From positions 1 to 64,000 of the forward strand of contig JAFYLD010000011.1 of the NCBI GenBank assembly GCA_017537245.1: a stretch of DNA of 64,000 bases, in the 5' to 3' direction. Under the pieces are notes generated by a model. That model was not told where the DNA came from and ran no database searches. It worked only from the letters and a program-made list of their open reading frames with translations. The position numbers were made by a program, and so were the translations under genes. Below are positions 24,963 through 33,825 of this stretch, piece after piece; within the stretch, counting starts at the first letter, position 1; each line of letters starts with the position of its first letter. The stretch is from Clostridia bacterium. Its GTDB lineage: Bacteria > Bacillota > Clostridia > Oscillospirales > Acutalibacteraceae.

Positions 24963-25864
24963 TACAATATACCCAAGAATATAGCGCTAAATACAAGTGG
25001 CGCTATAAACAAAATACTATCTACACGATCAAGCACACCGCCGTGACCTGGTATTAGGTCGCCGTAATCTTTTATGCCAACCTTGCGCTTGATGATTGAT
25101 GCAAACAAGTCGCCTGCCATACCTGCAATGCAGAATGGAATTGTAAGCAACATAACCGGTAAAATCTTGTCGTAATGTCCAAAACAAAGGGTAATTACCA
25201 AACCTACGATAGCGCTTGAAACTATGCCGCCAATTGCGCCTTCAACCGTCTTTTTAGGACTAATTGCAGGGCAAAGCTTTGTTTTACCCATGCTAACACC
25301 AACAAAATATGCGCCGATATCGCAAACGCTAGAATAGTTGAATATAAGCAATAGTAAAAATACGCCGTTTTCTAAAGTAATAACGCTGCCCAAAAGCGCA
25401 AACGCAAAGCTCAAAAATAGCGGCATCGCGCAAAGGGAGAAAATCTTTGTAAGATCAAGTTCAGCTTGCTTTACAAGTGAGAGAATAGCCATAGTTATAA
25501 AATAAACTATAGAGATCGACATTATTACGATTGCCGGATTTTCTGCAAATTTGTCCCATACTTCTTCGCTTTGTATCATTTCAATACCGCTTTGTGCAGC
25601 ACCCTCGTAATAAAAAATATTTTGCATAGCGGTATTTAACCAGTTAGAAATTAGCCAAACTGAACCAGCGGTATAAATCATAGGAACAATTTGGAATGGC
25701 AACCACTTAATACCAAGAGCATTAAAAGTAAGTTCCCAAGAAGCCATAGCCGCAACTGCCGCTAAAAATATTGTGATAATAACACTATCTACGTTTAAGC
25801 CGACTACCAACACAGTAGTTACTATTGCGCCCATAATTACGCCGGAAATAATGCGTTGTTTCAT
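24962..25864 (-). CDS. cdsA: Phosphatidate cytidylyltransferase
   Basis: A 300-residue integral membrane protein with about eight hydrophobic segments. The C-terminal signature GDLFASIIKRKVGIKDYG followed by PGHGGVLDRVDS is the CdsA family motif with the metal-binding aspartates. It makes CDP-diacylglycerol from phosphatidic acid and CTP, the branch point for phosphatidylglycerol and other phospholipids. The loop between the first helices is longer than usual and hydrophilic (around 85-115). It sits 11 bp after uppS, the standard neighbour. Confidence 0.94.
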   Translation of the reverse strand: MKQRIISGVIMGAIVTTVLVVGLNVDSVIITIFLAAVAAMASWELTFNALGIKWLPFQIVPMIYTAGSVWLISNWLNTAMQNIFYYEGAAQSGIEMIQSEEVWDKFAENPAIVIMSISIVYFITMAILSLVKQAELDLTKIFSLCAMPLFLSFAFALLGSVITLENGVFLLLLIFNYSSVCDIGAYFVGVSMGKTKLCPAISPKKTVEGAIGGIVSSAIVGLVITLCFGHYDKILPVMLLTIPFCIAGMAGDLFASIIKRKVGIKDYGDLIPGHGGVLDRVDSILFIAPLVFSAIFLGIL

Positions 25865-25875
25865 AAATACACTCC

Positions 25876-26592
25876 TTACACACCGCCAAAGCGACGGTTG
25901 CGTTTATTAAAATCATCTATCGCCCTATCTAAATCGCTTGTTTTAAAATCGGGCCACAAAATATCAGAAAACCAATATTCTGCATAAGCCGACTGCCATA
26001 TAAGATAGTTTGACAATCTATACTCACCGCTAGGCCTTATAATAAAATCGGGATCGGGTTGACCTGTGGTATAAAGATTTTGCGAAATCATATCTTCGGT
26101 AATATCGTCTACGCCGACACCACTATTTACTATGTTTTTAACAGCGTGAACTATCTCGTCGCGACCGCCATAGTTTATAGCGATATTAAGATGCAAGCCC
26201 GTAGCATTGCGCGAATCGTCTTCGGACTGTTGCATAAGACGCTGTATTTCAGGGTCAAGAACCGTTCTATCGCCAATAAACTGAAGCTTAATATTCTCAT
26301 CTTTAAAGTTTTTGGTGTCTTCTAAATACTCTTTAAAGATTTTCATTATGTTATTAACCTCTTCTTGTGGGCGTTTCCAGTTTTCGGTAGAAAAGGCGTA
26401 AACCGTAAGATATTTAAGACCTATTTTATTGCAATAGCGCGCAATATCTTTAAAAGTTTTACTGCCCGCCGCGTGTCCTGCTGTGCGTGGCAAAGCACGC
26501 TTTTTTGCCCAACGTCCGTTACCGTCCATAATAATCGCTATATGGGTAGGTAGCACACGCTCTGCAGGTTGTTTCTTTTTAAATATAGACAT
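25876..26592 (-). CDS. uppS: Isoprenyl transferase (undecaprenyl diphosphate synthase)
   Basis: A cis-prenyltransferase of about 238 residues. The signature HIAIIMDGNGRWAKKR carries the catalytic Asp and the substrate loop. Later motifs VYAFSTENWKRP and RPSGEYRLSNYLIWQ complete the family pattern. It builds undecaprenyl diphosphate, the lipid carrier for peptidoglycan and wall polymers, from IPP made by the MEP enzymes encoded in this operon. The start is the ATG at 26592 with an AAGAGG site 8 bp upstream; an in-frame TTG eight codons earlier is less likely. It follows frr after a gap holding a perfect hairpin. Confidence 0.95.
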   Translation of the reverse strand: MSIFKKKQPAERVLPTHIAIIMDGNGRWAKKRALPRTAGHAAGSKTFKDIARYCNKIGLKYLTVYAFSTENWKRPQEEVNNIMKIFKEYLEDTKNFKDENIKLQFIGDRTVLDPEIQRLMQQSEDDSRNATGLHLNIAINYGGRDEIVHAVKNIVNSGVGVDDITEDMISQNLYTTGQPDPDFIIRPSGEYRLSNYLIWQSAYAEYWFSDILWPDFKTSDLDRAIDDFNKRNRRFGGV

Positions 26593-26618
26593 TTTAAAAA
26601 CCTCTTTTAGTGACAATT

Positions 26619-26642
26619 AGAGCGGATTAAAAAATCCGCTCT
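26619..26642 (-). promoter_or_regulatory. Intra-operon hairpin between frr and uppS
   Basis: A perfect 10-bp stem (26619-26628 with 26633-26642) and A4 loop between two co-directional genes. No T-run follows on the minus strand, so it is more likely an RNA-processing or stability element, or a partial terminator, than a full stop. Its core matches the hairpin at 420-440. Confidence 0.45.
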
Positions 26643-26647
26643 CACTT

Positions 26648-27202
26648 TTAGATTTCCATTATCTCTTTTTCTTTAAGGTTTGCAAGTTCGTCAACTTCTT
26701 TGCAGAACTTGTCGGTAAGATTTTGAATCTTCTTTTCGCCATTTGCCTCATCGTCTTCGGTAATAGCGTTATTTTTCTTAAGCGCTTTTAGTTTGTCGAT
26801 AGCGTCACGACGTTGGTTACGAACTGCAACCTTTGCGTCCTCACCCTTTTTGCGAATATCTTTAACGATATCTTTACGACGTTCCTCGGTTAGTGGTGGG
26901 AAGTTAAGACGAATGCAGATACCGTCGTTTTGTGGGTTGATACCAATTTCTGAAGTAAGAATTGCTTTTTCAATATCCTTGAGGGTAGATTTGTCCCAAG
27001 GTGTGATAAGCAACGTGCGTGGCTCTGGAACAGAGATAGCAGCCATCTGCTGAACAGGTGTTGGTACACCATAATAGTCAACGTTTACACGATCAAGAAC
27101 AGCAGCATTAGCGCGACCTGCTCTTACTGATTTGTATTCACGGTCAAGAGCGTCAATAGATTTGCTCATTTTTTCTTCGGTATTTTTGATTAGTTCGTTC
27201 AT
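26648..27202 (-). CDS. frr: Ribosome recycling factor
   Basis: A 184-residue protein of the RRF family. It has the long coiled-coil arms (N-terminal KNTEEKMSKSIDALDREY and C-terminal helices rich in Lys/Glu) around a small beta domain. The conserved RAGRANAAVLDRVNVDYYG segment (about 27-45) and the PPLTEERRKDIVK block (about 107) are diagnostic. It splits post-termination ribosomes together with EF-G. It follows pyrH after an 18-bp gap, the near-universal bacterial order pyrH-frr-uppS-cdsA. Length is exactly typical (about 185). Confidence 0.97.
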   Translation of the reverse strand: MNELIKNTEEKMSKSIDALDREYKSVRAGRANAAVLDRVNVDYYGVPTPVQQMAAISVPEPRTLLITPWDKSTLKDIEKAILTSEIGINPQNDGICIRLNFPPLTEERRKDIVKDIRKKGEDAKVAVRNQRRDAIDKLKALKKNNAITEDDEANGEKKIQNLTDKFCKEVDELANLKEKEIMEI

Positions 27203-27220
27203 AATATGCTCCTTAAAAGT

Positions 27221-27925
27221 TTATTTTACTAACGTGCCGATGGTTTTACCACATACGGCATCAACAATATTGTGAGGGTTGTTAAGGTTAAATACAAGTA
27301 TGTCGATTTTGTTATCCATACAAAGTGAAGCTGCGGTAGAGTCCATAACGTGAAGCTCCTGAGCCAAAACGTCGTGATGGGTAAGTGTGTCGTACTTTTT
27401 AGCGTTTGGATTTTTCTTTGGATCACTGTCGTAAACGCCGTCAACGTTTGTTGCCTTAAATATTACGTCAACGCCAACTTCAGCGCCACGAAGAGCCGCT
27501 GCAGTATCGGTAGAGAAGAAAGGATTACCTGTGCCGCAACCAAAAATTATTACTCTGCCTTTTTCAAGATGGCGAACCGCTTTATTGCGAATGTAAGGTT
27601 CTGCAACCTGACGCATTTCTATAGCGGTTTGTACGCGGGTTGTAACACCAAGTTGTTCGAGTGTGTCACAAAGTGCCAATGAGTTAATTGTGGTAGCAAG
27701 CATACCCATGTGGTCTGCTCTTGTTCTGTCCATCTGACCGCTTGAGCGACCACGCCAGAAATTACCGCCACCTACAACGATAGCAATTTGTACGCCAAGG
27801 TCCACGCACTCTTTAATAGCTTCGCAAACCTCGGTCACTTTATCAAAATCAATACCTGTTCCCTTTTCTCCTGCCAAAACCTCGCCGCTGAGTTTAAGCA
27901 AAATACGCTTGTAAACGGGTTTCAT
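27221..27925 (-). CDS. pyrH: UMP kinase
   Basis: A 234-residue amino-acid-kinase-fold enzyme that phosphorylates UMP to UDP and is regulated by GTP and UTP in bacteria. Visible motifs are [17 protein letters not shown] (about 9-25), [11 protein letters not shown] (about 51), the acidic metal region and [16 protein letters not shown] (about 158). It is the first gene of the long operon that continues through frr, uppS, cdsA, dxr, an SGNH hydrolase, rseP and ispG to polC, and it has a clear promoter. Length is normal. Confidence 0.96.
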   Translation of the reverse strand: MKPVYKRILLKLSGEVLAGEKGTGIDFDKVTEVCEAIKECVDLGVQIAIVVGGGNFWRGRSSGQMDRTRADHMGMLATTINSLALCDTLEQLGVTTRVQTAIEMRQVAEPYIRNKAVRHLEKGRVIIFGCGTGNPFFSTDTAAALRGAEVGVDVIFKATNVDGVYDSDPKKNPNAKKYDTLTHHDVLAQELHVMDSTAASLCMDNKIDILVFNLNNPHNIVDAVCGKTIGTLVK

Positions 27926-27961
27926 ACATAACGCCCCTAACTATATATTATATTTAAGATT

Positions 27962-27990
27962 ATTTTACAATATTAGCCGTTCAAAGTCAA
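27962..27990 (-). promoter_or_regulatory. Promoter of the pyrH-to-polC operon
   Basis: TTGACT (27985-27990) and TAAAAT (27962-27967) on the minus strand with a 17-bp spacer, about 40 bp upstream of pyrH. It is preceded by the terminator of the aromatic operon, so it should drive all nine downstream genes. Confidence 0.75.
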
Positions 27991-28015
27991 TTGAAAATTA
28001 AAAAGTTTACAAATA

Positions 28016-28043
28016 AAAAGGGCAACCTTTTAGTTGCCCTTTT
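28016..28043 (-). terminator. Terminator of the aromatic amino acid operon
   Basis: A perfect 11-bp stem (28016-28026 with 28033-28043) with a 6-nt loop and a following T-rich tract on the minus strand, about 8 bp past the stop of the DAHP synthase gene. Confidence 0.9.
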
Positions 28044-28050
28044 GGTATGA

Positions 28051-29082
28051 TTAGTTTAAGCTGTCTGCGATTTTGAAAATCAAGTTTTCGGTCTTTTCCC
28101 AACCTAGACATGGGTCGGTGATTGATTTGCCGTAAACGTGCTCGCCTATCTTTTGTGCGCCATCTTCGATATAACTTTCGATCATAAGGCCTTTTACAAG
28201 GTCCTTGATATCGTGGTTATGATTGCGGCTGTAAACAACGTCTTTTGCGATACGGATTTGCTCTAAATATTTTTTGCCTGAATTTGCGTGGTTAGCATCG
28301 ATAATAACGGCAGGATTTTTTAGTCCATATTCGTTATAAAGCTCGCAAAGATGAGCAATATCTTCGTAGTGATAGTTAGAGATATTTCTACCAGCAAAGT
28401 CCATATAACCGCGCAAAATAGCATGAGCGGTATCGTTGCCAGAACTTGTAACCTCCCAACCACGATACAAGTAAGTGTGGCTGGTTTGCGCCGCTTTGAT
28501 AGAGTTCATCATAACGGTAAGATCGCCGCTTGTTGGGTTTTTCATACCAACAGGTATTGAAATACCGCTTGATACAAGACGATGTTGTTGATTTTCTACC
28601 GAACGAGCGCCGATAGCAACGTAGCCCAAAAGATCGGAAAGATAACGATAGTTTTCCGGATACAACATTTCGTCAGCACAAGTAAAACCGTAATCAGAAA
28701 GTGCTCTCATGTGCAAATCACGAATAGCGATTATACCCTTTAGCATATCCGGTTGTTCTTCGGGATTTGGTTGGTGTAGCATTCCCTTATAGCCCTCACC
28801 CGTGGTACGTGGTTTGTTGGTATAAACGCGTGGAATAATAATAATTTTGTCAGCTACTTGGTCGGCTACTTTTTTGAGTCTGCCAATATAGTCAAGAACT
28901 GCCGTGTCGTTGTCTGCCGAACAAGGACCTATAACTAGCAAAAACTTGTCTGATTCGCCGGTAAATACCGCTTTGATATCAGCATCGCGTTGCGCCTTGA
29001 TTTTAGCGAGTTCCTCGGTTACCGGGTACTGTTCTTTGATTTCCTTCGGAATTGGAAGTTTACGTTTAAAATCCATACTCAT
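28051..29082 (-). CDS. aroF: 3-deoxy-7-phosphoheptulonate synthase (class I, AroF/G type)
   Basis: A 343-residue DAHP synthase of the E. coli AroF/G/H class. Motifs visible are VIGPCSADN (about 51), PRVYTNKPRTTGEGYKG (about 84-100) with the PEP and metal residues, VGMKNPTSGD (about 178) and DANHANSGK (about 263). It condenses PEP with erythrose 4-phosphate, the entry step of the shikimate pathway. The E. coli enzymes of this class are feedback-inhibited by one aromatic amino acid through N-terminal elements; which one acts here cannot be read off. It is the last gene of the operon, overlapping tyrA by 4 bp, although it encodes the first reaction. Confidence 0.95.
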   Translation of the reverse strand: MSMDFKRKLPIPKEIKEQYPVTEELAKIKAQRDADIKAVFTGESDKFLLVIGPCSADNDTAVLDYIGRLKKVADQVADKIIIIPRVYTNKPRTTGEGYKGMLHQPNPEEQPDMLKGIIAIRDLHMRALSDYGFTCADEMLYPENYRYLSDLLGYVAIGARSVENQQHRLVSSGISIPVGMKNPTSGDLTVMMNSIKAAQTSHTYLYRGWEVTSSGNDTAHAILRGYMDFAGRNISNYHYEDIAHLCELYNEYGLKNPAVIIDANHANSGKKYLEQIRIAKDVVYSRNHNHDIKDLVKGLMIESYIEDGAQKIGEHVYGKSITDPCLGWEKTENLIFKIADSLN

Positions 29083-29948
29083 AATAATTTTTCTCCTTCA
29101 TTAAACGTTTTTCTTCTTGCGCTTGATAGACGCATCATATCTCGCATCGCATCGCGATTGCCGGTTTTGATAGTTTCGTATAGTCGGTCAAACGCCGCGC
29201 GATAACCGTCCATTTCTTGTAAGAGCGCTTCGCGGTTTGCAAGGAATAGTTCGCTCCACATTTCGTCGTTTATATTTGCGATTCTGGTCAAATCTCTAAA
29301 CGAGTCACCCGTATATTTTACAAGGTTAGGGTCGCCATTTGCACACATAAGCGAAATAGCAATACCATGGGTAAGCTGTGATAAAAAGGCTATCATTTCG
29401 TCGTGTTGACGAACGGTTAGACTAGAAATATCGTTAAAGCCGAGCGCTCGTCCTAAATCACAACAAAGTCTAATACCGTCAGGAGTGTTACGATTTGTTG
29501 GAACAACGATATAGTTCGCTTTTTTAAATATATTCTCGTCTGCGTTTCTTACGCCGCAACTTTCTTTACCTGCCATAGGGTGAGCCGAAATAAACTCTAC
29601 GCCCGCTGGTAACATATCTTGCACTTTTTCGACTATACAACCTTTAACACCGGTAACGTCGGTTATAACCGTACCCGGTTTTATATGGTTTGCATACTGC
29701 TCTATCCACTCGATAAAGGTGTGCGGATAAAGCGCAAATATAATAAGTTGTGACTCGGCTATCAAATCGGGGTCAACCTGTGTAGTACCACCCGATACAA
29801 AACCTTCGCTTACTGCGTAGTCTATATCTTCTTGATTAAGGGTTATAACCTTTACGTCAAAGCCATTTTTTGTAAGTGCTTTAGCGTAACTGCCACCCAA
29901 CAAACCGAGTCCCACAATCAATATATTTTTTACTTCATTAAGATTCAT
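29079..29948 (-). CDS. tyrA: Prephenate dehydrogenase
   Basis: A 289-residue NAD(P)-dependent dehydrogenase with the Rossmann motif GLGLLGGSYAKAL (about 13-25), the catalytic-region signature ISAHPMAGKE (about 121-130) and the all-alpha dimerisation half with SQLTHGIAISLM. It oxidatively decarboxylates prephenate to 4-hydroxyphenylpyruvate for tyrosine synthesis. No ACT domain or chorismate mutase fusion is present, so end-product control may come from the operon leader. It overlaps aroA by 11 bp and aroF by 4 bp. Arogenate specificity cannot be excluded from sequence alone. Confidence 0.93.
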   Translation of the reverse strand: MNLNEVKNILIVGLGLLGGSYAKALTKNGFDVKVITLNQEDIDYAVSEGFVSGGTTQVDPDLIAESQLIIFALYPHTFIEWIEQYANHIKPGTVITDVTGVKGCIVEKVQDMLPAGVEFISAHPMAGKESCGVRNADENIFKKANYIVVPTNRNTPDGIRLCCDLGRALGFNDISSLTVRQHDEMIAFLSQLTHGIAISLMCANGDPNLVKYTGDSFRDLTRIANINDEMWSELFLANREALLQEMDGYRAAFDRLYETIKTGNRDAMRDMMRLSSARRKTFNEGEKLL

Positions 29949-31140
29949 TTTCTATCACTATTCCAAGAGATTTAATTTTTTCAAAAAAGTCGGGGTAGCT
30001 CTTTGCTACCGACTCCGAGTCATTTATACTACCGCCCGTAATGCTGCAAAGTAAACTTAGCGCCATTACAATGCGGTGGTCGTTATGCCCACAAAGTATT
30101 TCGTTTGGCGTCTTTAATTCGCCGCCGCGCACTATTACGTCGTTTTCAAAAACTTCGACGTCTATGCCAAACTTTTTAAGTTCTTGCGCCATAGCGGTAG
30201 CGCGGTCACTTTCTTTGATTTTTAAGCGTTTTGTACCACTAAAACCAGCGCCGCCAAAAACAGACGCTAGCGCAAACATAACCGGAGCAAGGTCAGGGCA
30301 ATTTGCAAGATCAAACTGCTTTTTACCTTGTTTTAATTCCTCGTACATCTGCTTATAAACGCGGTCACCTTGCAAGCTATCGGCATCAAGTCCCGTAACG
30401 TCTACGTCGCCACCCAATAGATTAAAACCGTCTAAAAAAGCTGCGTTTGAATAGTCACCTTCGACCGTTAAATCTTGCGCTTGATATTTTTGACCGCCGC
30501 AAATTTTATAAACGCGACCGCTTTTTTCGATTATTACGCCAAAATTATTTAGCGATTTTATTGTCAAATCTACGTAAGGCTCGCTTTCATAATCGCCAAC
30601 AATTTCGAGTGTGCTGTCGCCCTCTAAAAGAGGCAAAGCAAAAAGCAGTCCCGAAATAAACTGACTAGAAATATTGCCACAAACCTTATAATCACCCGAT
30701 TTAAGTTTACCGCAAACGGTAAGTTTATCGTGTGACAAGTCAAACAAAATTCCATTATCACGAGCAATTTGTTCATAAATTTCAAGATTTCTCGCAAATA
30801 ATCTCTCACTACCCGTAAGGGTAATTTTGCTACCGGACAACATGCAAAGCGGTATCATAAAACGAAGCGTACTACCACTTTCGCGGCAATTAAGCGTTAC
30901 CTCATCGCTGATAAACGGATTAAGTCCGCCAAGCATTACCGTATCGCAGTTTTTTTCTACCTTTGCGCCAAGCGCCGTCACACAGTCAAGAGTTGCTAAA
31001 ATATCGTTTGAATATTCAACGTTTTTTATTTTACTGTCACTAGACAAAGCGCCACAAATAAGAGCGCGATGCGCCATAGATTTTGATGGTGGCGCGGTCA
31101 CAGTGCCGCAAGCTCTGGATTTTTTTATAGTTACTGTCAT
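29938..31140 (-). CDS. aroA: 3-phosphoshikimate 1-carboxyvinyltransferase (EPSP synthase)
   Basis: A 400-residue EPSP synthase. Motifs: PPSKSMAHRALICGAL (about 17-32, shikimate-3-phosphate and PEP binding), ESGSTLRFMIPL (about 87), LKIKESDRATAMAQEL (about 326) and NDHRIVMALSLL (about 362). It transfers the enolpyruvyl group of PEP to shikimate 3-phosphate. The PEP-loop reads SGSTLR rather than the NAGTA of E. coli AroA, a difference seen in class II-like, glyphosate-tolerant enzymes; I infer possible reduced glyphosate sensitivity but this needs assay. It lies 2 bp from aroQ. Confidence 0.95.
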   Translation of the reverse strand: MTVTIKKSRACGTVTAPPSKSMAHRALICGALSSDSKIKNVEYSNDILATLDCVTALGAKVEKNCDTVMLGGLNPFISDEVTLNCRESGSTLRFMIPLCMLSGSKITLTGSERLFARNLEIYEQIARDNGILFDLSHDKLTVCGKLKSGDYKVCGNISSQFISGLLFALPLLEGDSTLEIVGDYESEPYVDLTIKSLNNFGVIIEKSGRVYKICGGQKYQAQDLTVEGDYSNAAFLDGFNLLGGDVDVTGLDADSLQGDRVYKQMYEELKQGKKQFDLANCPDLAPVMFALASVFGGAGFSGTKRLKIKESDRATAMAQELKKFGIDVEVFENDVIVRGGELKTPNEILCGHNDHRIVMALSLLCSITGGSINDSESVAKSYPDFFEKIKSLGIVIENES

Positions 31141-31142
31141 AA

Positions 31143-31574
31143 TTATTTTCCGTTTTCTAAAAGCACGTCAATCGCGCGCAAATAACCGTCAAAACCTAAA
31201 CCTGTAATGGTTTTGATACAAGCTTGTCTAATGTAACTTACCTGTCTAAAATCTTCTCTGGTTTCTACTGCCGAAATATGCACTTCAACCGTAGGAATAC
31301 CGACCGATTTTACAGCGTCTAATATAGCCACGCTTGTGTGAGTATATGCCGCAGGATTTATAACAATACCGTCAAATTTTTGGTAAGCGGCTTGAATTTC
31401 ATCTACCAAATCGCCCTCGTGATTTGACTGAAAAATCTTAACCTCAACGCCGTTTTTATCAGCATAATCGTTTATAAGAGCACACAAATCGCCGTAGGTA
31501 TTTTTGCCGTAAATATCCGGCTCTCGAATACCAAGCATATTAAGATTTGGTCCGTTTATAACTAGTATTTTCAT
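31143..31574 (-). CDS. aroQ: 3-dehydroquinate dehydratase, type II
   Basis: A 143-residue dodecameric-type dehydroquinase. It opens with INGPNLNMLGIREPDIYG, carrying the tyrosine-loop region, and has NPAAYTHTSVAIL (about 75-87) and VEVHISAVETREDFR (about 97-111) with the conserved His and Arg. It dehydrates 3-dehydroquinate to 3-dehydroshikimate by the trans route, in place of the unrelated type I AroD. It overlaps the aroE/aroK fusion gene by 4 bp. Length is typical (about 145). Confidence 0.95.
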   Translation of the reverse strand: MKILVINGPNLNMLGIREPDIYGKNTYGDLCALINDYADKNGVEVKIFQSNHEGDLVDEIQAAYQKFDGIVINPAAYTHTSVAILDAVKSVGIPTVEVHISAVETREDFRQVSYIRQACIKTITGLGFDGYLRAIDVLLENGK

Positions 31575-32809
31575 TTTAAAAAATCTTCCTTTATGCGATT
31601 AATAACCGTAGATTTGTTTTTATTGTTAACTACCTTTTTATCAGCCACACGGCAATATATATCGTATCGCTCGTTATATCTTTTTATAAGGTCGTCACGA
31701 TTGCTTGAAAGAGGTCTATCGTCGGTAGTTATAAGCAACTCGAGTGGTCGGTCGATAAAATAAATTTTGCCGTTACCCTTTAAAAGAGTTACGTTTTGCT
31801 CACGCAAAATCGCGCCGCCACCGGTAGAAATAACCGCGTTTTGCTTTGACGAAATATCAGCTATAACGCGTGATTCTATATCACGAAAACCGCTTTCGCC
31901 CACTTCTTCAAATATCTGGGGTATGGTTTTGCCCTCGACTTCTTCTATCACCTTGTCAGCGTCGATAAACTGCATATCTAGTTTTGATGCTAACTTTTGA
32001 CCAATTGTCGTTTTTCCACTTGACGGCATACCAACAAGTACGATGTTTTGCTTCGACTTTACTATCTCGCGATATACAAAATCGACTTTTTCTATCTCTA
32101 TCTTTTGGTCAACGAATTTTTCGGCAGCTATTGCCGCTTGCGCTACCAACATATAGAGTCCACCGGTAGCTTTAAGTCCTTTATTTTTCGCCTTAATTAC
32201 AAGGTTTGAACAAAGCGGATTATATATAGCGTCAACCACTGCCTCTAGTTTTGCAAAGAGGTCGATATCTATCGGCTCGCCAATTATATTTGGATACATT
32301 CCGCAAGGCGTAGTGTTGATTATAACCTCGGCGTTTGCGTAATCTTTTATAGCGGCTTCATAAGTTATGCAGTCTTCCTTTGCAGTGCGCGATACGCGAA
32401 TCACGTTTGCGGCTCCCATCGCCTTTACTACCGCAACCGCGGTTTTAGAAGTACCACCACTTCCCAAAACCAAAACGCATTTATCTGCAATTTCAATATT
32501 ATTCTTTTGGATTAGCATTGTCATACCGCTAAAATCGGTATTGTAGCCGTATAATTTACCATCTTTGTTTACAATGGTATTAACCGCGCCGATTTGTTTT
32601 GCTATATCGCTAATAAAATCAAGATGAGGTATTACGTCTTGTTTATAGGGAATGGTTACGTTTATAGCCTTGAAATCGCGGCGAGTCATAAAATCGTCAA
32701 GTTCGCCTTTTGGAATTTCTTTAATAGTATAATCGTAATCAAACAAAAGAGCGTGTATTTCTTTTGAAAAACTGTGCGTCAGCTTTTCACCAATACATCC
32801 GTATTCCAT
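31571..32809 (-). CDS. aroEK: Fused shikimate dehydrogenase-shikimate kinase
   Basis: A 412-residue fusion. Residues 1 to about 250 are shikimate dehydrogenase: SFSKEIHALLF substrate region, INVTIPYK with the catalytic Lys, YNTDFSGM with the Asp, and the NADP motif GSGGTSKTA. Residues about 252-412 are shikimate kinase: Walker A GMPSSGKTTIGQ, DADKVIE, GFRDIESRVI, STGGGAIL and the lid DDRPLSS. The protein therefore carries two consecutive steps, dehydroshikimate to shikimate to shikimate 3-phosphate. Both active sites look complete. It overlaps aroC by one base and aroQ by 4. Separate genes are the rule in most bacteria; the frame is continuous with no sign of an assembly artefact. Confidence 0.95.
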   Translation of the reverse strand: MEYGCIGEKLTHSFSKEIHALLFDYDYTIKEIPKGELDDFMTRRDFKAINVTIPYKQDVIPHLDFISDIAKQIGAVNTIVNKDGKLYGYNTDFSGMTMLIQKNNIEIADKCVLVLGSGGTSKTAVAVVKAMGAANVIRVSRTAKEDCITYEAAIKDYANAEVIINTTPCGMYPNIIGEPIDIDLFAKLEAVVDAIYNPLCSNLVIKAKNKGLKATGGLYMLVAQAAIAAEKFVDQKIEIEKVDFVYREIVKSKQNIVLVGMPSSGKTTIGQKLASKLDMQFIDADKVIEEVEGKTIPQIFEEVGESGFRDIESRVIADISSKQNAVISTGGGAILREQNVTLLKGNGKIYFIDRPLELLITTDDRPLSSNRDDLIKRYNERYDIYCRVADKKVVNNKNKSTVINRIKEDFLK

Positions 32810-33825
32810 TATTTTGCTAACCAGTCCGTTCCAAATTTTTGTGTTAACATATCGGCAACAACAAGCGCCGTTACGCTCTCAACCACAACCGCCGCGCGAT
32901 GAACAATGCACGGATCATGTCTGCCACGCGCCGCTAAAGTTGTGTTTTGCATTGTGTTTATATCTACTGTTTTTTGTTCTTTACCTATTGTAGGGGTAGG
33001 TTTAATAACCGCGTTAAATACTATTGGCATACCGTTTGTAATACCGCCCAATACTCCGCCGTTATTGTTGGTGTAGCATTTTACCGTATCGCTGTCAACG
33101 TACATTTGATCGTTAGCTTCGATGCCGGTTTTATCGGCAAAATCAAAACCTAGACCAAACTCTATACCCTTTACCGCAGGAACAGAGAAAATCGCGTGAG
33201 ATAGCATACCTTCTACCGTATCAAACCACGGCTCCCCAACGCCTGCAGGAACACCTATAACAACGGTTTGAAGTGTTCCCCCAACGCTATCGCCATCCGC
33301 CTTTGCGGCAAGGATTTTTTCTTTCCACTTTTCTTCTTGCGTTTCTCCTGCAATATTTAAAATATTTGTGTTTACACAAATTCCTTTTTTAGCAAGCGCA
33401 GGCATTACACATGCCGCCGCCGCTACAAGAGCCGCGGTTATTCTGCCGCTAAAGTGACCGCCGCCGCGATAGTCTTGAAATCCGTTATAACGACAATTTG
33501 CAGTAAAATCGGCGTGAGAAGGGCGCATTTTATACTGCATCTCGCCATAATCTGATGAATGTGTATCGGCATTTGGAATCGTAATACAAATTGGCGTGCC
33601 TGTGGTTTTGCCCTCGAAAACACCGCTTAAAATAGTGTATTCGTCTTTTTCTTGACGAGGAGTCGAAAGGGCGTCTTGTGGTCTGCGACGGGTTAGTTGA
33701 GATGCGATATATTCGTCATCAACCGCTATACCGCTAGGCATACCGTCAATTACAGCGCCTATTGCTTTGCCGTGACTTTCGCCAAAAAGCGTTACTGTAA
33801 GTGAATTACCAATTGTGTTTTTCAC
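32809..33825 (-). CDS. aroC: Chorismate synthase
   Basis: A 338-residue FMN-dependent lyase with the three family signatures: GESHGKAIGAVIDG (about 15-28), RPSHADFT with GGGHFSGRITA (about 102-130), and ARGRHDPCIVHRA near the C-terminus. It removes phosphate from EPSP to give chorismate. It is shorter than the about 390-residue monofunctional Bacillus-type enzymes, nearer the E. coli form (361), so it probably depends on a separate flavin reductase or on reduced ferredoxin-derived electrons. It overlaps aroB by 4 bp. Confidence 0.95.
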   Translation of the reverse strand: MKNTIGNSLTVTLFGESHGKAIGAVIDGMPSGIAVDDEYIASQLTRRRPQDALSTPRQEKDEYTILSGVFEGKTTGTPICITIPNADTHSSDYGEMQYKMRPSHADFTANCRYNGFQDYRGGGHFSGRITAALVAAAACVMPALAKKGICVNTNILNIAGETQEEKWKEKILAAKADGDSVGGTLQTVVIGVPAGVGEPWFDTVEGMLSHAIFSVPAVKGIEFGLGFDFADKTGIEANDQMYVDSDTVKCYTNNNGGVLGGITNGMPIVFNAVIKPTPTIGKEQKTVDINTMQNTTLAARGRHDPCIVHRAAVVVESVTALVVADMLTQKFGTDWLAK

